Below are positions 1 through 8,228 of a DNA stretch of 29,200 nucleotides, in pieces. Every line of letters starts with the position of its first letter. Position 1 is the first letter of the stretch. The DNA lies in NCBI GenBank assembly GCA_964648215.1, contig CAZYMF010000040.1, positions 1-29,200 on the forward strand. Direction: 5' to 3'. Under the pieces are notes generated by a model. That model did no database searches, was not told where the DNA came from, and saw nothing but the letters and a program-made list of their open reading frames with translations. The DNA comes from CAZYMF01 sp964648215. Its GTDB lineage: Bacteria > Desulfobacterota > Binatia > HRBIN30 > JACQVA1. The position numbers and the translations under genes are program-made.

Positions 1-3
1 GCG

Positions 4-1086
4 TCACTCGTTGCCGAGAAATAGCACCAAGCCCACCAGCAAGAAGATCCCGTTGGCCGCCCACGCGGCCACCGGTGCCGGCAGCACGCCGCTGTTGCCG
101 AGCGACCCCGCCAGGGCCAGAACCACCCAATAGGCAAAGCCCGCCGCCAAGCCGACACCGATCACGCCCGCGATGCTCGGGTGGCGCCGGACGCGTCCGG
201 CCAGCGGAATCCCGAGCACCATCAGAACGAAGCTGGCGCACGGGACCGCGAGCTTGAGCTGGAGATCGACTGCGTAGCTCGAGGTGTCGATCCCCCGGCG
301 CGTCAGCTCGGCGACGCGCTCGCGCAGCATGGTGAAGCTCATCTCCTCGGGTTGGCGGCGGACGTCGAGGAAGTCGTCGATCGGCTCCGGAATGTCGACC
401 TGGTTGGGCGGGACCTTGTCGGTGATGATCTGCCCCGATGCCGAGAACGCACGCTCGATGGCGGCACTGGTGTGCCATTTGTTCCCGTCCCAGTGGGCGC
501 TGGGTACCTCGAGGATCTTCACCAGCTTGAAGGAGGAGTTCACCTCGTAGATCGTCAGGCCGTGCAGCGTGTCGCGCGTGCCGTCGATGTAGTCGATGTT
601 GTAGAAGCCTTTGCGGCCGTGGTACCAGATCTCGCGATCGCTCAGCAGCCCGCGCAGCGGCCGTTTCCTGATCTCCACGATGTTCACGTACTGGAACTGA
701 CGCGAACAGTACGGCACGATCATCTCGTCCCACAGCAGCGACCCGGCGGTGATCAGCGCCGCCAACATCAGCAACGGCACGGCCATCTGGCCGAGGCTGA
801 TCCCGAGAGCGCGAAAGGCGATGATCTCGTTGCGTCGTGCCACCGAGCCGAGGCTGAGCAGCGCCGCGGTCAGCACGGCGGGCGGCGTCACCTGCGTGAT
901 CATCAGCGGGATCTTGAACAGGAAGTAGCGCGCGGCCAGGGCCGGCGTGGCGTCGAAGCGCAGCAAGATGTCGAGCCGGCCGAAGAAGTCGATGATGAGA
1001 TAGAGCCCGACGAAACCGGAGAGCACCAGCGCGAACAGCCCGAGGAACTCTCGCGCCAGATAGCGATTGACGACGCCGGAGAGCAT
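4..1086 (-). CDS. lptG: LptG-type LPS export permease (YjgP/YjgQ family)
   Basis: This 360-residue inner-membrane protein belongs to the LptF/LptG family. With LptF and the ATPase LptB it extracts lipopolysaccharide from the inner membrane and passes it to the periplasmic Lpt bridge. Its N-terminal segment (VNRYLAREF, then a hydrophobic helix) is typical of the family. A second and third helix follow, then a central periplasmic domain at about residues 130-265, and three C-terminal helices, the usual 6-TM plan. I chose the ATG at 1086, 5 nt after the lptF stop, because an upstream in-frame ATG at 1128 would overlap lptF and adds 14 non-family residues. It is probably cotranscribed with lptF and translationally linked to it. 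No lptB, lptA or lptC lies in the window. The gene is complete, its stop falling at the window edge. The family call is firm; the G versus F assignment rests on order and sequence feel. Confidence 0.9.
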   Translation of the reverse strand: MLSGVVNRYLAREFLGLFALVLSGFVGLYLIIDFFGRLDILLRFDATPALAARYFLFKIPLMITQVTPPAVLTAALLSLGSVARRNEIIAFRALGISLGQMAVPLLMLAALITAGSLLWDEMIVPYCSRQFQYVNIVEIRKRPLRGLLSDREIWYHGRKGFYNIDYIDGTRDTLHGLTIYEVNSSFKLVKILEVPSAHWDGNKWHTSAAIERAFSASGQIITDKVPPNQVDIPEPIDDFLDVRRQPEEMSFTMLRERVAELTRRGIDTSSYAVDLQLKLAVPCASFVLMVLGIPLAGRVRRHPSIAGVIGVGLAAGFAYWVVLALAGSLGNSGVLPAPVAAWAANGIFLLVGLVLFLGNE

Positions 1087-1091
1087 TCGAT

Positions 1092-2282
1092 CTAGGACTC
1101 GGCCCGCGCCTGCAGCCGCGCCGCCCACCGGGTCCGCAGCGTCACCAGCCAGCGATCGACCGCGGCGAGCCCCGACAGGCTCGTCTCACGTGCGGCCCGC
1201 AGAAACAGAGTTACCCCGAGGACCGCGAGGATCAGGTTGGGGATCCACAGCGCCACGATGGGCGGCAGCGTGCCGCGCTCGCCCAGGCTCTCTCCCAGGC
1301 TGAGCAGGAGATAGTAGCCGAGGATCAGGACCAGGCTGGTGGAGAAGCCGCGGGAGCGGACCGCCCTGGTGGGCTGGACCCCGAGGGGCACCGCGATGAT
1401 GGCGAAGACCAGGCAGGCGAAGGGAATGGAGAACTTACGCTGCACCTCCACCTGCTCGGCAAACGAGGGTTTGCCGGCGGCGGTCTTCTCGGCGATGGCG
1501 TGACGCAGCTCGCCGATCGTCATCTCGTTCGGGTCGAGGTCGCGGCGGCGCGCCCGCGCCAGCGCCGTGTCGAGATCGAGATTCAGGTCGTAGAGGCTGA
1601 AGTCGGTCTTGCTGTATGCTCGCCCGGTGGCATCGAAGGTGTGGATGCTGCCGTCGATCAGACGCAAGGTGAGGGTCTGGGTCGCCTCGTTGTTCACCAC
1701 GATGCCGAGCCGCGCGAAGATCGTGTTCCGCTGCGACGGATCGCGTGTGTCCGAGATCAGGATGCCCTTCAGCGACGTTCCGGGCGGCTCGACCTCTTCG
1801 ACGTAGATCACCAGGCCCTTGAAGTCGTCGTTGAAGACCTGCGGCCGGATTCCGGCGCTGGCGCGCACCTTGGCGATCTCGTAGAGGCCGTCGCGCAGCA
1901 TCCGATTGCCCCACGGGCGCGCATACATCGACAGGCCGAGCGTGACGAAGTAGATCAGCAGGGTGACGGCGCCGACCGGTCGCAGCAGCTGGTAGAGGCT
2001 CACCCCGGAGGTGTGCAGCGCGACGATCTCGCTGTCCGAGGAGAGCCGCCCGAAGGCGATCAGCACCCCCAGCAGCAGCGCCATCGGCACCGTCACCTCG
2101 AGGAAGGCCGGCATGATGTACGAGAAGAGCTTGAGCACCTCGAGCAGAGGCACGCCGCGGTTGACCACCAGCTCGACGAGCTTGAGAATCCGTGCAATCA
2201 ACAGGATACCGGTGAAGACCGCCAAACCCAGCAGAAACGGCACCGCGATTTCACGGATGATGTAGCGGTCGATCGTGCTCAC
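1092..2282 (-). CDS. lptF: LptF-type LPS export permease
   Basis: This 396-residue permease is the partner of the downstream lptG product in the LptB2FG exporter, which powers LPS transport to the outer membrane. It starts STIDRYIIREI followed by a long hydrophobic helix, a hallmark of LptF/G N-termini. It has three N-terminal helices, a periplasmic beta-rich domain (about residues 125-270) and three C-terminal helices, ending in a positively charged tail. The GTG at 2282 was chosen because family similarity begins there; the upstream in-frame residues overlap rlmB on the opposite strand and look like shadow sequence. No Shine-Dalgarno precedes this GTG. A TTTACA-17-TACGAT promoter ends 8 nt upstream (see the promoter entry), so the mRNA may be leaderless. 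The two genes form an lptF-lptG operon with a 5-nt gap. Confidence 0.9.
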   Translation of the reverse strand: MSTIDRYIIREIAVPFLLGLAVFTGILLIARILKLVELVVNRGVPLLEVLKLFSYIMPAFLEVTVPMALLLGVLIAFGRLSSDSEIVALHTSGVSLYQLLRPVGAVTLLIYFVTLGLSMYARPWGNRMLRDGLYEIAKVRASAGIRPQVFNDDFKGLVIYVEEVEPPGTSLKGILISDTRDPSQRNTIFARLGIVVNNEATQTLTLRLIDGSIHTFDATGRAYSKTDFSLYDLNLDLDTALARARRRDLDPNEMTIGELRHAIAEKTAAGKPSFAEQVEVQRKFSIPFACLVFAIIAVPLGVQPTRAVRSRGFSTSLVLILGYYLLLSLGESLGERGTLPPIVALWIPNLILAVLGVTLFLRAARETSLSGLAAVDRWLVTLRTRWAARLQARAES

Positions 2283-2290
2283 TCGCGGGG

Positions 2291-2319
2291 ATCGTAATGA
2301 AACGCGGCTTCGTTGTAAA
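2291..2319 (-). promoter_or_regulatory. Candidate sigma70-type promoter of lptF-lptG inside the rlmB 5' end
   Basis: On the minus strand TTTACA (2319-2314) is separated by 17 nt from TACGAT (2296-2291). The -35 matches 5 of 6 consensus bases and the -10 matches 4 of 6. Only 8 nt lie between the -10 and the lptF GTG at 2282, so transcription would begin at or next to the start codon. The -35 and spacer lie within the first codons of the divergent rlmB. Inferred from sequence only. Confidence 0.45.
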
Positions 2320-3073
2320 TCGAGCTCGCCGCGGTCGCGGACCGCAGCGGCACCACTTCGTCTACGGCATCCACGCGGTGGCCGCGCGGCTTGCCGCGCC
2401 AACGCCCGCGCTGCTGCGCCTGTGGGTTCGCCGCCAGCCCTCGGGGCGGCTGGCGCGTTTGGCGGCGGAGGCGACTCGCCGCGGCGTGCCGGTGGGCTAC
2501 CTCGGCGTCGACGAGCTCTCGGAGCGGTGCGGGACGGAGATGCATCAGGGCGTGGTGGCTCAGGTGCCGCCCTACCCCTACCGCGATCTCGCCGACGGCC
2601 TCGGCCGTCGGCCGGCGCGCGTGCTCGTTCTCGATCAACTGCAGGATCCGCAGAATTTCGGCGCCCTGCTGCGCACCGCGGAGGCCGCCGGCGTCGGCTT
2701 GGTGGTGTTGCCCAGGGACAACTCGGTCGGCGTCACCGCCAGCGTCGAGAAGGCCGCGGCCGGCGCCGCCATCCGTGTCCCCGTCACCCAGGTGGTCAAC
2801 GTGGCGCGCACCCTGCGGGAGCTGAAGGATGCCGGCCTCTGGGTCGCTGGCTTGAGCGCGCGTGCGCGCGCCGACCTCTTCGCGTTCGCGCCGCCCGAGC
2901 GCCTCGCGCTCGTCCTGGGAGGCGAGGGCGGGCTGCGTCGCCTGGTCGAGGAGCAATGCGACGTGCTGCTGCGCGTGCCCATGGCGGGAGAGACGGAATC
3001 GCTCAACGCGTCGGTGGCCGGCGCCCTGGCGATGTACGCGCTGCGGCCGGGTGTTGACGCACCCCTACCTTGA
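2297..3073 (+). CDS. rlmB: 23S rRNA (guanosine-2'-O-)-methyltransferase RlmB (SpoU/TrmH family)
   Basis: This 258-residue SPOUT-class methyltransferase is expected to 2'-O-methylate G2251 in the P-loop of 23S rRNA, using S-adenosylmethionine. The N-terminal substrate-binding domain starts with the family hallmark FVYGIHAV (about residues 21-28). All three SpoU motifs are visible: motif 1 NFGALLRTAEAAG (120-132, with catalytic-type Asn and Arg), motif 2 LVLGGEGGLRRL (205-216), and motif 3 PMAGETESLNASVAGA (228-243), which forms the trefoil knot. Length is normal for RlmB. The N-terminus has about 20 extra basic residues compared with E. coli. The ATG at 2297 is 14 bp from the divergent lptF start, and no clear Shine-Dalgarno is seen. 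TrmH-family relatives are possible, but the YGIHAV start favours RlmB. Confidence 0.9.
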   Translation: MKRGFVVNRARRGRGPQRHHFVYGIHAVAARLAAPTPALLRLWVRRQPSGRLARLAAEATRRGVPVGYLGVDELSERCGTEMHQGVVAQVPPYPYRDLADGLGRRPARVLVLDQLQDPQNFGALLRTAEAAGVGLVVLPRDNSVGVTASVEKAAAGAAIRVPVTQVVNVARTLRELKDAGLWVAGLSARARADLFAFAPPERLALVLGGEGGLRRLVEEQCDVLLRVPMAGETESLNASVAGALAMYALRPGVDAPLP

Positions 3074-3238
3074 CTTGTCCCCAATGGTCCGAGAGAGTGA
3101 CCGGGTTGCCGGAAAGGGCATGAATGGCTCGATCGGGGCACGGGCACGCGGGGGGCAGAGGAGCAGAACCATCGTCGAGGGTGCGGGGAGGTTGTACGAC
3201 GCATCTCGACCCGTCACGGCTGCGTCAGTAAATCTACT

Positions 3239-3272
3239 GGTCAAGCAACCAAACATTGGTTTGCGCTTGACC
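3239..3272. promoter_or_regulatory. Large inverted repeat (operator or hairpin) overlapping the -35 of the lipoprotein operon
   Basis: The outer arms GGTCAAGC (3239-3246) and GCTTGACC (3265-3272) are perfect reverse complements. Inside them AACCAA (3247-3252) and TTGGTT (3256-3261) are also reverse complements, with a 3-nt loop and a 3-nt bulge (3262-3264). The right outer arm contains the TTGACC -35 hexamer, so a protein bound to the dyad would block or position RNA polymerase. There is no U-tract, which argues against an intrinsic terminator. Confidence 0.65.
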
Positions 3273-3296
3273 AGGGCGAGAGTCGTGCTTTATATG
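3267..3296 (+). promoter_or_regulatory. Candidate sigma70-type promoter of the lipoprotein/barrel/FecR operon
   Basis: TTGACC (3267-3272) and TATATG (3291-3296) are 18 nt apart. Transcription would start near 3303, giving a leader of about 43 nt before the ATG at 3346. That ATG has a good Shine-Dalgarno GGGAG at 3334-3338. Confidence 0.5.
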
Positions 3297-3345
3297 GTTC
3301 GTGATTCCAAGAAAATATCCCGATCGGCATGTTGGGAGCGCGCAC

Positions 3346-6300
3346 ATGCTAGCAGACTCGATTGAGGTCTCCGTGCGCCGGCACTTGTCGGCGGGCTGGA
3401 TTGGAATGCTGTTGTTGGTGGCCGCGACGTCTGGATGCGGCGGCGGTGGTGGTGGCGGCACCGGCAACCAGACCGGTGCGCTGACACTCAACACGGTCTG
3501 GGAAGCGCCCAACACCGCGGCGGCGCGCGTCGCCGCCTTCGATGGCAGCGCGGCTCTGCCCGCCAGCGTCCGAACCGTCGAGGTGCGCCTGCAAGGCACG
3601 GCCCTGGCGACGTTCTCGCCCACCGCCGCCTGCTCGCTCGACGCGTCGATTCCCCGCGTGCGTTGCTTCTACGATCCCGGCGTCTCTCGTGACGTGGCCA
3701 TCGACGATCTGCCCGTGGGAGACGTCAGCATTGTCGTCCTCGGCTACGACGTGCCCTTCGGCGGCGCGCCCGATCCGCGCACGCTCGCCGTGACGCCTTC
3801 GTACGAGAGCGCGGCGGTCAACAGCCAGATTCGTTTCAATCAGACCACGGATGTGGGCGACGTCGACGTTCTCGCTCGCCCGTTCGTCACCGATTTTTCC
3901 CCGTTGCCCGGCGCCACCGATGTCGCGCCGTCGGCGCCGGTGTCCTTCGTCGTCGCCACGGCACACGGCGCGATCCTCGGAGACGCCGTCACCATCACCC
4001 TGGCCGGTATCACGGCCGTCGATGGCGGCCTCGCGGCCAGCGGCGTTTCGTTCGAGCAATGCGACGACGCCAGCGGTTCGCCCTGCACTTCTCCGTCCCG
4101 CAACCTCCAAGGCTACCGCTTCCGTAGCGCGCCGACGAATTTCCCGGCGCTGAGCCAGATCGCTGTCAGCGTGGACGCCGCCGACACCAACTCCCCGACC
4201 CGCTTCCCGGACCCGAACCCTTACGTCTTCTCGTTCACGACCGGGGTCGAGGTGCCGACGTCGACGCCGACCGAGACGGCAACCGAGACGGCGACGCCGA
4301 GCGACACGCCGACGAATACCTGGACGCCGACGCCGACACCGACCGACACCGCGACGGTGACGGAGACCCCGACCGATACGGCGACACCGAGCGCGACCGA
4401 GACGCCGTCGCCGACAAACACGGCGACGCCGACCGATACGGCCACGCCGACGGCGACTGATACCGAGACGCCCACGCCGACGGAAACCGCGACACCGACC
4501 GAGACGGCAACGGCCACCGCCACCGATACCGAGACGCCGTCGCCGACGGAGACCGCTTCGCCGACCGACACGGCCACGGTGACCGAAACCCCGACGGCGA
4601 CCGACACGGCCACCGAAACGCCGACGGCCACCGCCACCGACACCGAGACGCCGACGCCCACGGAGACGGCGACGGAGACGGCGACTCCCACGGAGACCGG
4701 AACGGCGACGGATACCCCGACCGCGACGGAGACGCCGACGGTGACCGAAACGCCGACGGCAACGGAAACACCCAGTGAGACGGCCACTGCGAGCGAGACG
4801 GCGACGCCCACCGAAACCGGTACGCCGACGGCAACCGAGACACCGACGGAGACGGGTACGCCGACCGCAACCGGAACCGAAACGTCGACGCCGACCGAGA
4901 CTCCGACCCCGACGGAGACTCTCACCGAGACTCCGACTGAAACCGCGACGGAGACCGAGACACCGACGGAGACGGGTACGCCGACCGCAACCGGAACCGA
5001 AACGTCGACGCCGACCGAGACTCTGACCCCGACGGAGACTCCCACCGAGACTCCGACCGAAACCGCGACGGTCACCGAGACACCGACGGAGACCGAAACA
5101 CCGACGGAGACCGAAACACCGACCGCCACCGCGACCCCGACGGAGACGGCGACCCCGACTCCGACCCCGTTCCTCTACGAGGTCACCAACCTCCTCGACG
5201 CGGGCGACGGCTCCCTGCGCGCAGCGATCGATGCCGCCAACGCCGACGGCGGCGCCAGCCGCATCACGTTCGCCCCCGCGCTGCAGGGCGAGACGATCGA
5301 GCCCACGACTCCTCTGCCGATTCTCAGCGAGGACGGCACCGTGATCGACGGCAGCTCCCCCTCGCTCGTCGTGGCCCCGGGAGCGGACCCGGCCCCCGGC
5401 ATCGCCATCGTCGGCACCGAGGGCGAGCCTGCCCTCGAGGTCGCCGGGCACGACATCGAGATTCGCGGTCTGTCGCTGCAAGCGGCCGGCACCGGCCTCG
5501 TTCTGGATTCGACGTCCGCCAACGCCCAGATCGTGGGCAACTACATCGGCGTCGACATCGACGGCTTGACGGCGGCGGCGAACTCCGGTGTCGGCGTCGA
5601 CATCGACGGCTTCGGCCACACCCTCGACGGCAACGTCGTCTCCGGCAACACCGGCGACGGCATCTTCGTCGAACCGGCGGCGTCGGGCATCACCATCACC
5701 CGCAATATCATCGGCGCCACGGCCGATAGCACCGCCGCGCTCGGAAACGGTGGCGCGGGCATCGACGCGCACGGTGACCTGGTGATCGGCGGCACCGGCG
5801 TCGACGAAGGCAACTTCATCGTCGCCAACGGCGGCAGCGGCATCCTGCTGATGGGGATGGCCGGCTCCGTGCACGACGTTTCGATCGTCAACAACGACAT
5901 CGGCGTCGCCAGCCTCGGCGAGGCAAGCGGTGGAAACGCGGGCGACGGCGTCACCGTCGTCGACGCGTACAACGTCACCATCGGCGGCAACGGCGCCGGA
6001 AACCGCATCTACGACAACGCCGGCGACGGCGTTGCTATTCAGGGAGCGACGAGCACCAGCGTGCGGGTGAGCACCAACTCGATCGCCGCCAACGGCGGCT
6101 TGGGAATCTCCCGCAGCAGCGGCGCCGAGACCTTGGTGAGCGCCCCCACCCTCGAGCTGAACGGAAACACGATCAGCGGGACGGCGACCGCGGGCGCGGT
6201 GATCGAGTTCTTCGCCACCGGCGTTCCTTCCGATGAGAGCGGCGCCGGCGAAGGCGAGACGTTCCTGGGCAGTACCGCCGCCGACCAGATGGGAGGCTTC

Positions 6301-8211
6301 TCGTTCGACTTCAATCCGGCCGAGACCACGACGGTGACGGCCACCCAGACCGACGCGCAGAACAACACCAGCGTGTTCGCCACCAACGTCGAGGTGGCGC
6401 CACCGCCCACTCCGACCGCGACGGAAACGCCGACGGATACCGAGACCCCGACCGTCACCGAGACGCCGACGGAGACGGAGACGGCGACGGAAACGCCCAC
6501 GCTCACTACGACGCCGACGGTTACCGATACACCCATGGAGACCGCAACTCCGACAGAAACCGGCACGCCGACCGAGACGCCAACGGTGACCGAGACGCCG
6601 ACGGAGTCGGCGACCCCGACCGAGACCGCGACCGCCACGGAGACAGGCACGCCCACGTCGACGTTGACGCCGAGCGAGACCGAGACGCCGACGCCGAGCG
6701 AGACCGAGACGCCGACGGCGACGGCAACGCCGAGCTCGACGGATACCGCCACTCCGACCGAGACGAGTACGGCGACGGCGACGGACACGGGAACCCCGAC
6801 GGCGACGGCAACCGACACGCCGACGCCGACAGAAACGGAGACGCTGACTCCGAGCGAAACGCCGACGCCGAGCGAGACGCCGACGCCGAGCGAGACGGCA
6901 ACGCCGACGGCTACGACGACACCGACGGAGACGGATACGCCAACGTCGACACCGAGCGAAACGCCGACGCCGACGGCGACGGCGACGCCGACGCCGACGC
7001 TGGCCGTCGTCAGCTATGTCGTGACGACCAACGCCAACTCCGGTGCGGGCTCGCTCCGCGCTGCCATCTTCGCGGCCAACGGTGACGGCGTGGCGAGCGT
7101 GATCACCTTCGCACCCGCTCTCGCCGGTCAGACAATCACTCTCAGCACCGGGCTGCCCCGGCTGACGGAGAACAAGACGACGATCGACGGGGACACCAAC
7201 GGCGACATGGCTCCGGACATCCAGATCGTCGGAATCACGTCGGCGCCCGGATTCGACCTAAGCGGTGACGACATCGTCTTGGAGCACCTGTCGATCACCG
7301 GTGCCGGCACCGGCGTCCTGCTCGAAGCACAAGCCGATCGCGCCACCATTTCCGAGAACTACATCGGCGTGGCCTTGAACGGCGTCACCGCCGGCTCGAA
7401 CCAAGGTCCGGGTATCCTCGTCCAGGGCTTCAACCACGTGATCAACGGCAACGTCATCTCCGCCAACGGTGCTGACGGCATCCAGGTCATCTCGTCGCAG
7501 GTCACTATTCGCAGCAACATCATCGGCGCTTCGGCCGACCTCACCGTGTCCCTGGGCAACGCACAATCGGGCATCTACTCCCTCGGCAATCTCACCATCG
7601 GCGGTACGGGGATGGGCGAAGGAAACGTGATCGTCGACAACGGTAGCAGCGGCATCTTGCTACAGGGCATCGGCGGCTCCATCCAGAGTGTGTCGATTCA
7701 GGGCAACGAGATCGGCGTCGACGGCCTGACGGGTAACGGAGTCGATGGGATCACCATCGCCAACGCGGTCGGTGTGGTGGTCGGCGGCTTGACGCCAGGG
7801 GCCGCCAACTCGATCCGCAACAACGCGGTGGCCGGCGTTCGTATCAGCGGCTCCGACAGCACCGGGGCGCGGATTCGGGGCAACTCGATCGCCAAGAACA
7901 CGGGTAGGGGAATCGTCCGCGATTCGGGAGCGCAGACCTTGGTCATGCCCCCGACCCTGAGCCTGATGGGCACCACCCTGAACGGCACCGGCGTTCCCAA
8001 CGCATTCATCGACGTCTACCGTACCGACACGCCGCCCGATTCCAGCGGCTCCGGTGAAGGCGAGACGTACCTCGGCTCCGTCCAGGCCGACGGAGCGGGC
8101 AGCTTCTCGTTCCCCCTGGCCGGGCAGATGGCGGGAGACTTCACGGCGACACAGACGGATGCCAACAACAACACCAGTGAGTTCGCGATCAACGTAACGG
8201 TCGGACCCTGA
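3346..8211 (+). CDS. Giant surface lipoprotein with Thr/Pro linkers and two parallel beta-helix modules
   Basis: This 1621-residue protein starts at the ATG at 3346, with Shine-Dalgarno GGGAG 7 nt upstream. A signal peptide ends in a lipobox-like TSGC followed by a Gly run, so Cys31 is probably lipidated. Domains in order: a beta-rich N-terminal region (about 45-175); an SbsA/Big_5-like Ig domain (about 177-300, with PLPGATDVAPSAPVSF and a closing FSFTTG); a Thr/Pro/Glu low-complexity linker (303-608); beta-helix module A (609-1018), opening YEVTNLLDAGDGSLRAAIDA as in CSLREA-type domains; a second linker (1019-1218); and module B (1219-1621), clearly homologous to A. Both modules have the GNxIG and GIxxxG ladder of right-handed beta-helices and end in TATQTDANNNTS-like strands. 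No C-terminal sorting motif is seen. The linkers probably hold the modules away from the cell and may be glycosylated (inference). Function is unknown; adhesin or polysaccharide binding are the likeliest roles. Confidence 0.85.
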   Translation: MLADSIEVSVRRHLSAGWIGMLLLVAATSGCGGGGGGGTGNQTGALTLNTVWEAPNTAAARVAAFDGSAALPASVRTVEVRLQGTALATFSPTAACSLDASIPRVRCFYDPGVSRDVAIDDLPVGDVSIVVLGYDVPFGGAPDPRTLAVTPSYESAAVNSQIRFNQTTDVGDVDVLARPFVTDFSPLPGATDVAPSAPVSFVVATAHGAILGDAVTITLAGITAVDGGLAASGVSFEQCDDASGSPCTSPSRNLQGYRFRSAPTNFPALSQIAVSVDAADTNSPTRFPDPNPYVFSFTTGVEVPTSTPTETATETATPSDTPTNTWTPTPTPTDTATVTETPTDTATPSATETPSPTNTATPTDTATPTATDTETPTPTETATPTETATATATDTETPSPTETASPTDTATVTETPTATDTATETPTATATDTETPTPTETATETATPTETGTATDTPTATETPTVTETPTATETPSETATASETATPTETGTPTATETPTETGTPTATGTETSTPTETPTPTETLTETPTETATETETPTETGTPTATGTETSTPTETLTPTETPTETPTETATVTETPTETETPTETETPTATATPTETATPTPTPFLYEVTNLLDAGDGSLRAAIDAANADGGASRITFAPALQGETIEPTTPLPILSEDGTVIDGSSPSLVVAPGADPAPGIAIVGTEGEPALEVAGHDIEIRGLSLQAAGTGLVLDSTSANAQIVGNYIGVDIDGLTAAANSGVGVDIDGFGHTLDGNVVSGNTGDGIFVEPAASGITITRNIIGATADSTAALGNGGAGIDAHGDLVIGGTGVDEGNFIVANGGSGILLMGMAGSVHDVSIVNNDIGVASLGEASGGNAGDGVTVVDAYNVTIGGNGAGNRIYDNAGDGVAIQGATSTSVRVSTNSIAANGGLGISRSSGAETLVSAPTLELNGNTISGTATAGAVIEFFATGVPSDESGAGEGETFLGSTAADQMGGFSFDFNPAETTTVTATQTDAQNNTSVFATNVEVAPPPTPTATETPTDTETPTVTETPTETETATETPTLTTTPTVTDTPMETATPTETGTPTETPTVTETPTESATPTETATATETGTPTSTLTPSETETPTPSETETPTATATPSSTDTATPTETSTATATDTGTPTATATDTPTPTETETLTPSETPTPSETPTPSETATPTATTTPTETDTPTSTPSETPTPTATATPTPTLAVVSYVVTTNANSGAGSLRAAIFAANGDGVASVITFAPALAGQTITLSTGLPRLTENKTTIDGDTNGDMAPDIQIVGITSAPGFDLSGDDIVLEHLSITGAGTGVLLEAQADRATISENYIGVALNGVTAGSNQGPGILVQGFNHVINGNVISANGADGIQVISSQVTIRSNIIGASADLTVSLGNAQSGIYSLGNLTIGGTGMGEGNVIVDNGSSGILLQGIGGSIQSVSIQGNEIGVDGLTGNGVDGITIANAVGVVVGGLTPGAANSIRNNAVAGVRISGSDSTGARIRGNSIAKNTGRGIVRDSGAQTLVMPPTLSLMGTTLNGTGVPNAFIDVYRTDTPPDSSGSGEGETYLGSVQADGAGSFSFPLAGQMAGDFTATQTDANNNTSEFAINVTVGP
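4252..5169 (+). repeat. Thr/Pro-rich low-complexity linker 1, coding repeat
   Basis: About 306 codons are dominated by ACN, CCN and GAN (TPTETATPT-type peptide). Repeats are degenerate at DNA level except for a 120-bp unit, listed separately. The same composition leaves long stop-free frames on the opposite strand, which are shadows. Confidence 0.95.
4834..5073 (+). repeat. 120-bp tandem duplication inside linker 1
   Basis: Copy one (4834-4953) and copy two (4954-5073) line up at an exact 120-bp offset. I count only about 3 to 5 differences, for example CTCCG against CTCTG and CTCACC against CCCACC. This adds 40 residues in frame and looks recent compared with the rest of the linker. Confidence 0.85.
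6400..6999 (+). repeat. Thr/Pro-rich low-complexity linker 2, coding repeat
   Basis: Two hundred codons of TPTETPT-like sequence join beta-helix modules A and B. It contains more Ser (TPSETPTPSE) than linker 1 and a short near-perfect tandem of the ACGCCGACGCCGAGCGAG unit around 6858-6897. Confidence 0.9.
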
Positions 8212-8228
8212 GCGGCGGCGGAGCGGAC

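Larger units (their letters stand above)
3074..3345. other. Intergenic region upstream of the large lipoprotein operon
   Basis: This 272-bp stretch has no convincing gene. It is visibly less GC-rich near its end (3225-3320) than the surrounding coding DNA, as expected for a promoter region. It holds the dyad and promoter listed separately. A TTGACT at 3070-3075 has no good -10 partner. No U-tract terminator for rlmB was seen. Confidence 0.6.

Noticed and set aside
3070..3110. TTGACT as a second promoter before the lipoprotein operon
   Set aside because: No -10-like hexamer lies 16-19 nt downstream. The pair at 3267-3296 is better.
3349..5874. 841-residue open frame on the minus strand opposite the lipoprotein
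   Set aside because: It is a shadow. The ACN/CCN/GAN codon bias of the Thr/Pro linker leaves the opposite strand stop-free, and its translation is Arg/Gly-rich low complexity without family motifs.
4252..6999. Thr/Pro repeats considered as a CRISPR array or satellite
   Set aside because: The repeats are in frame within one long gene, of variable unit length and without unique spacers.
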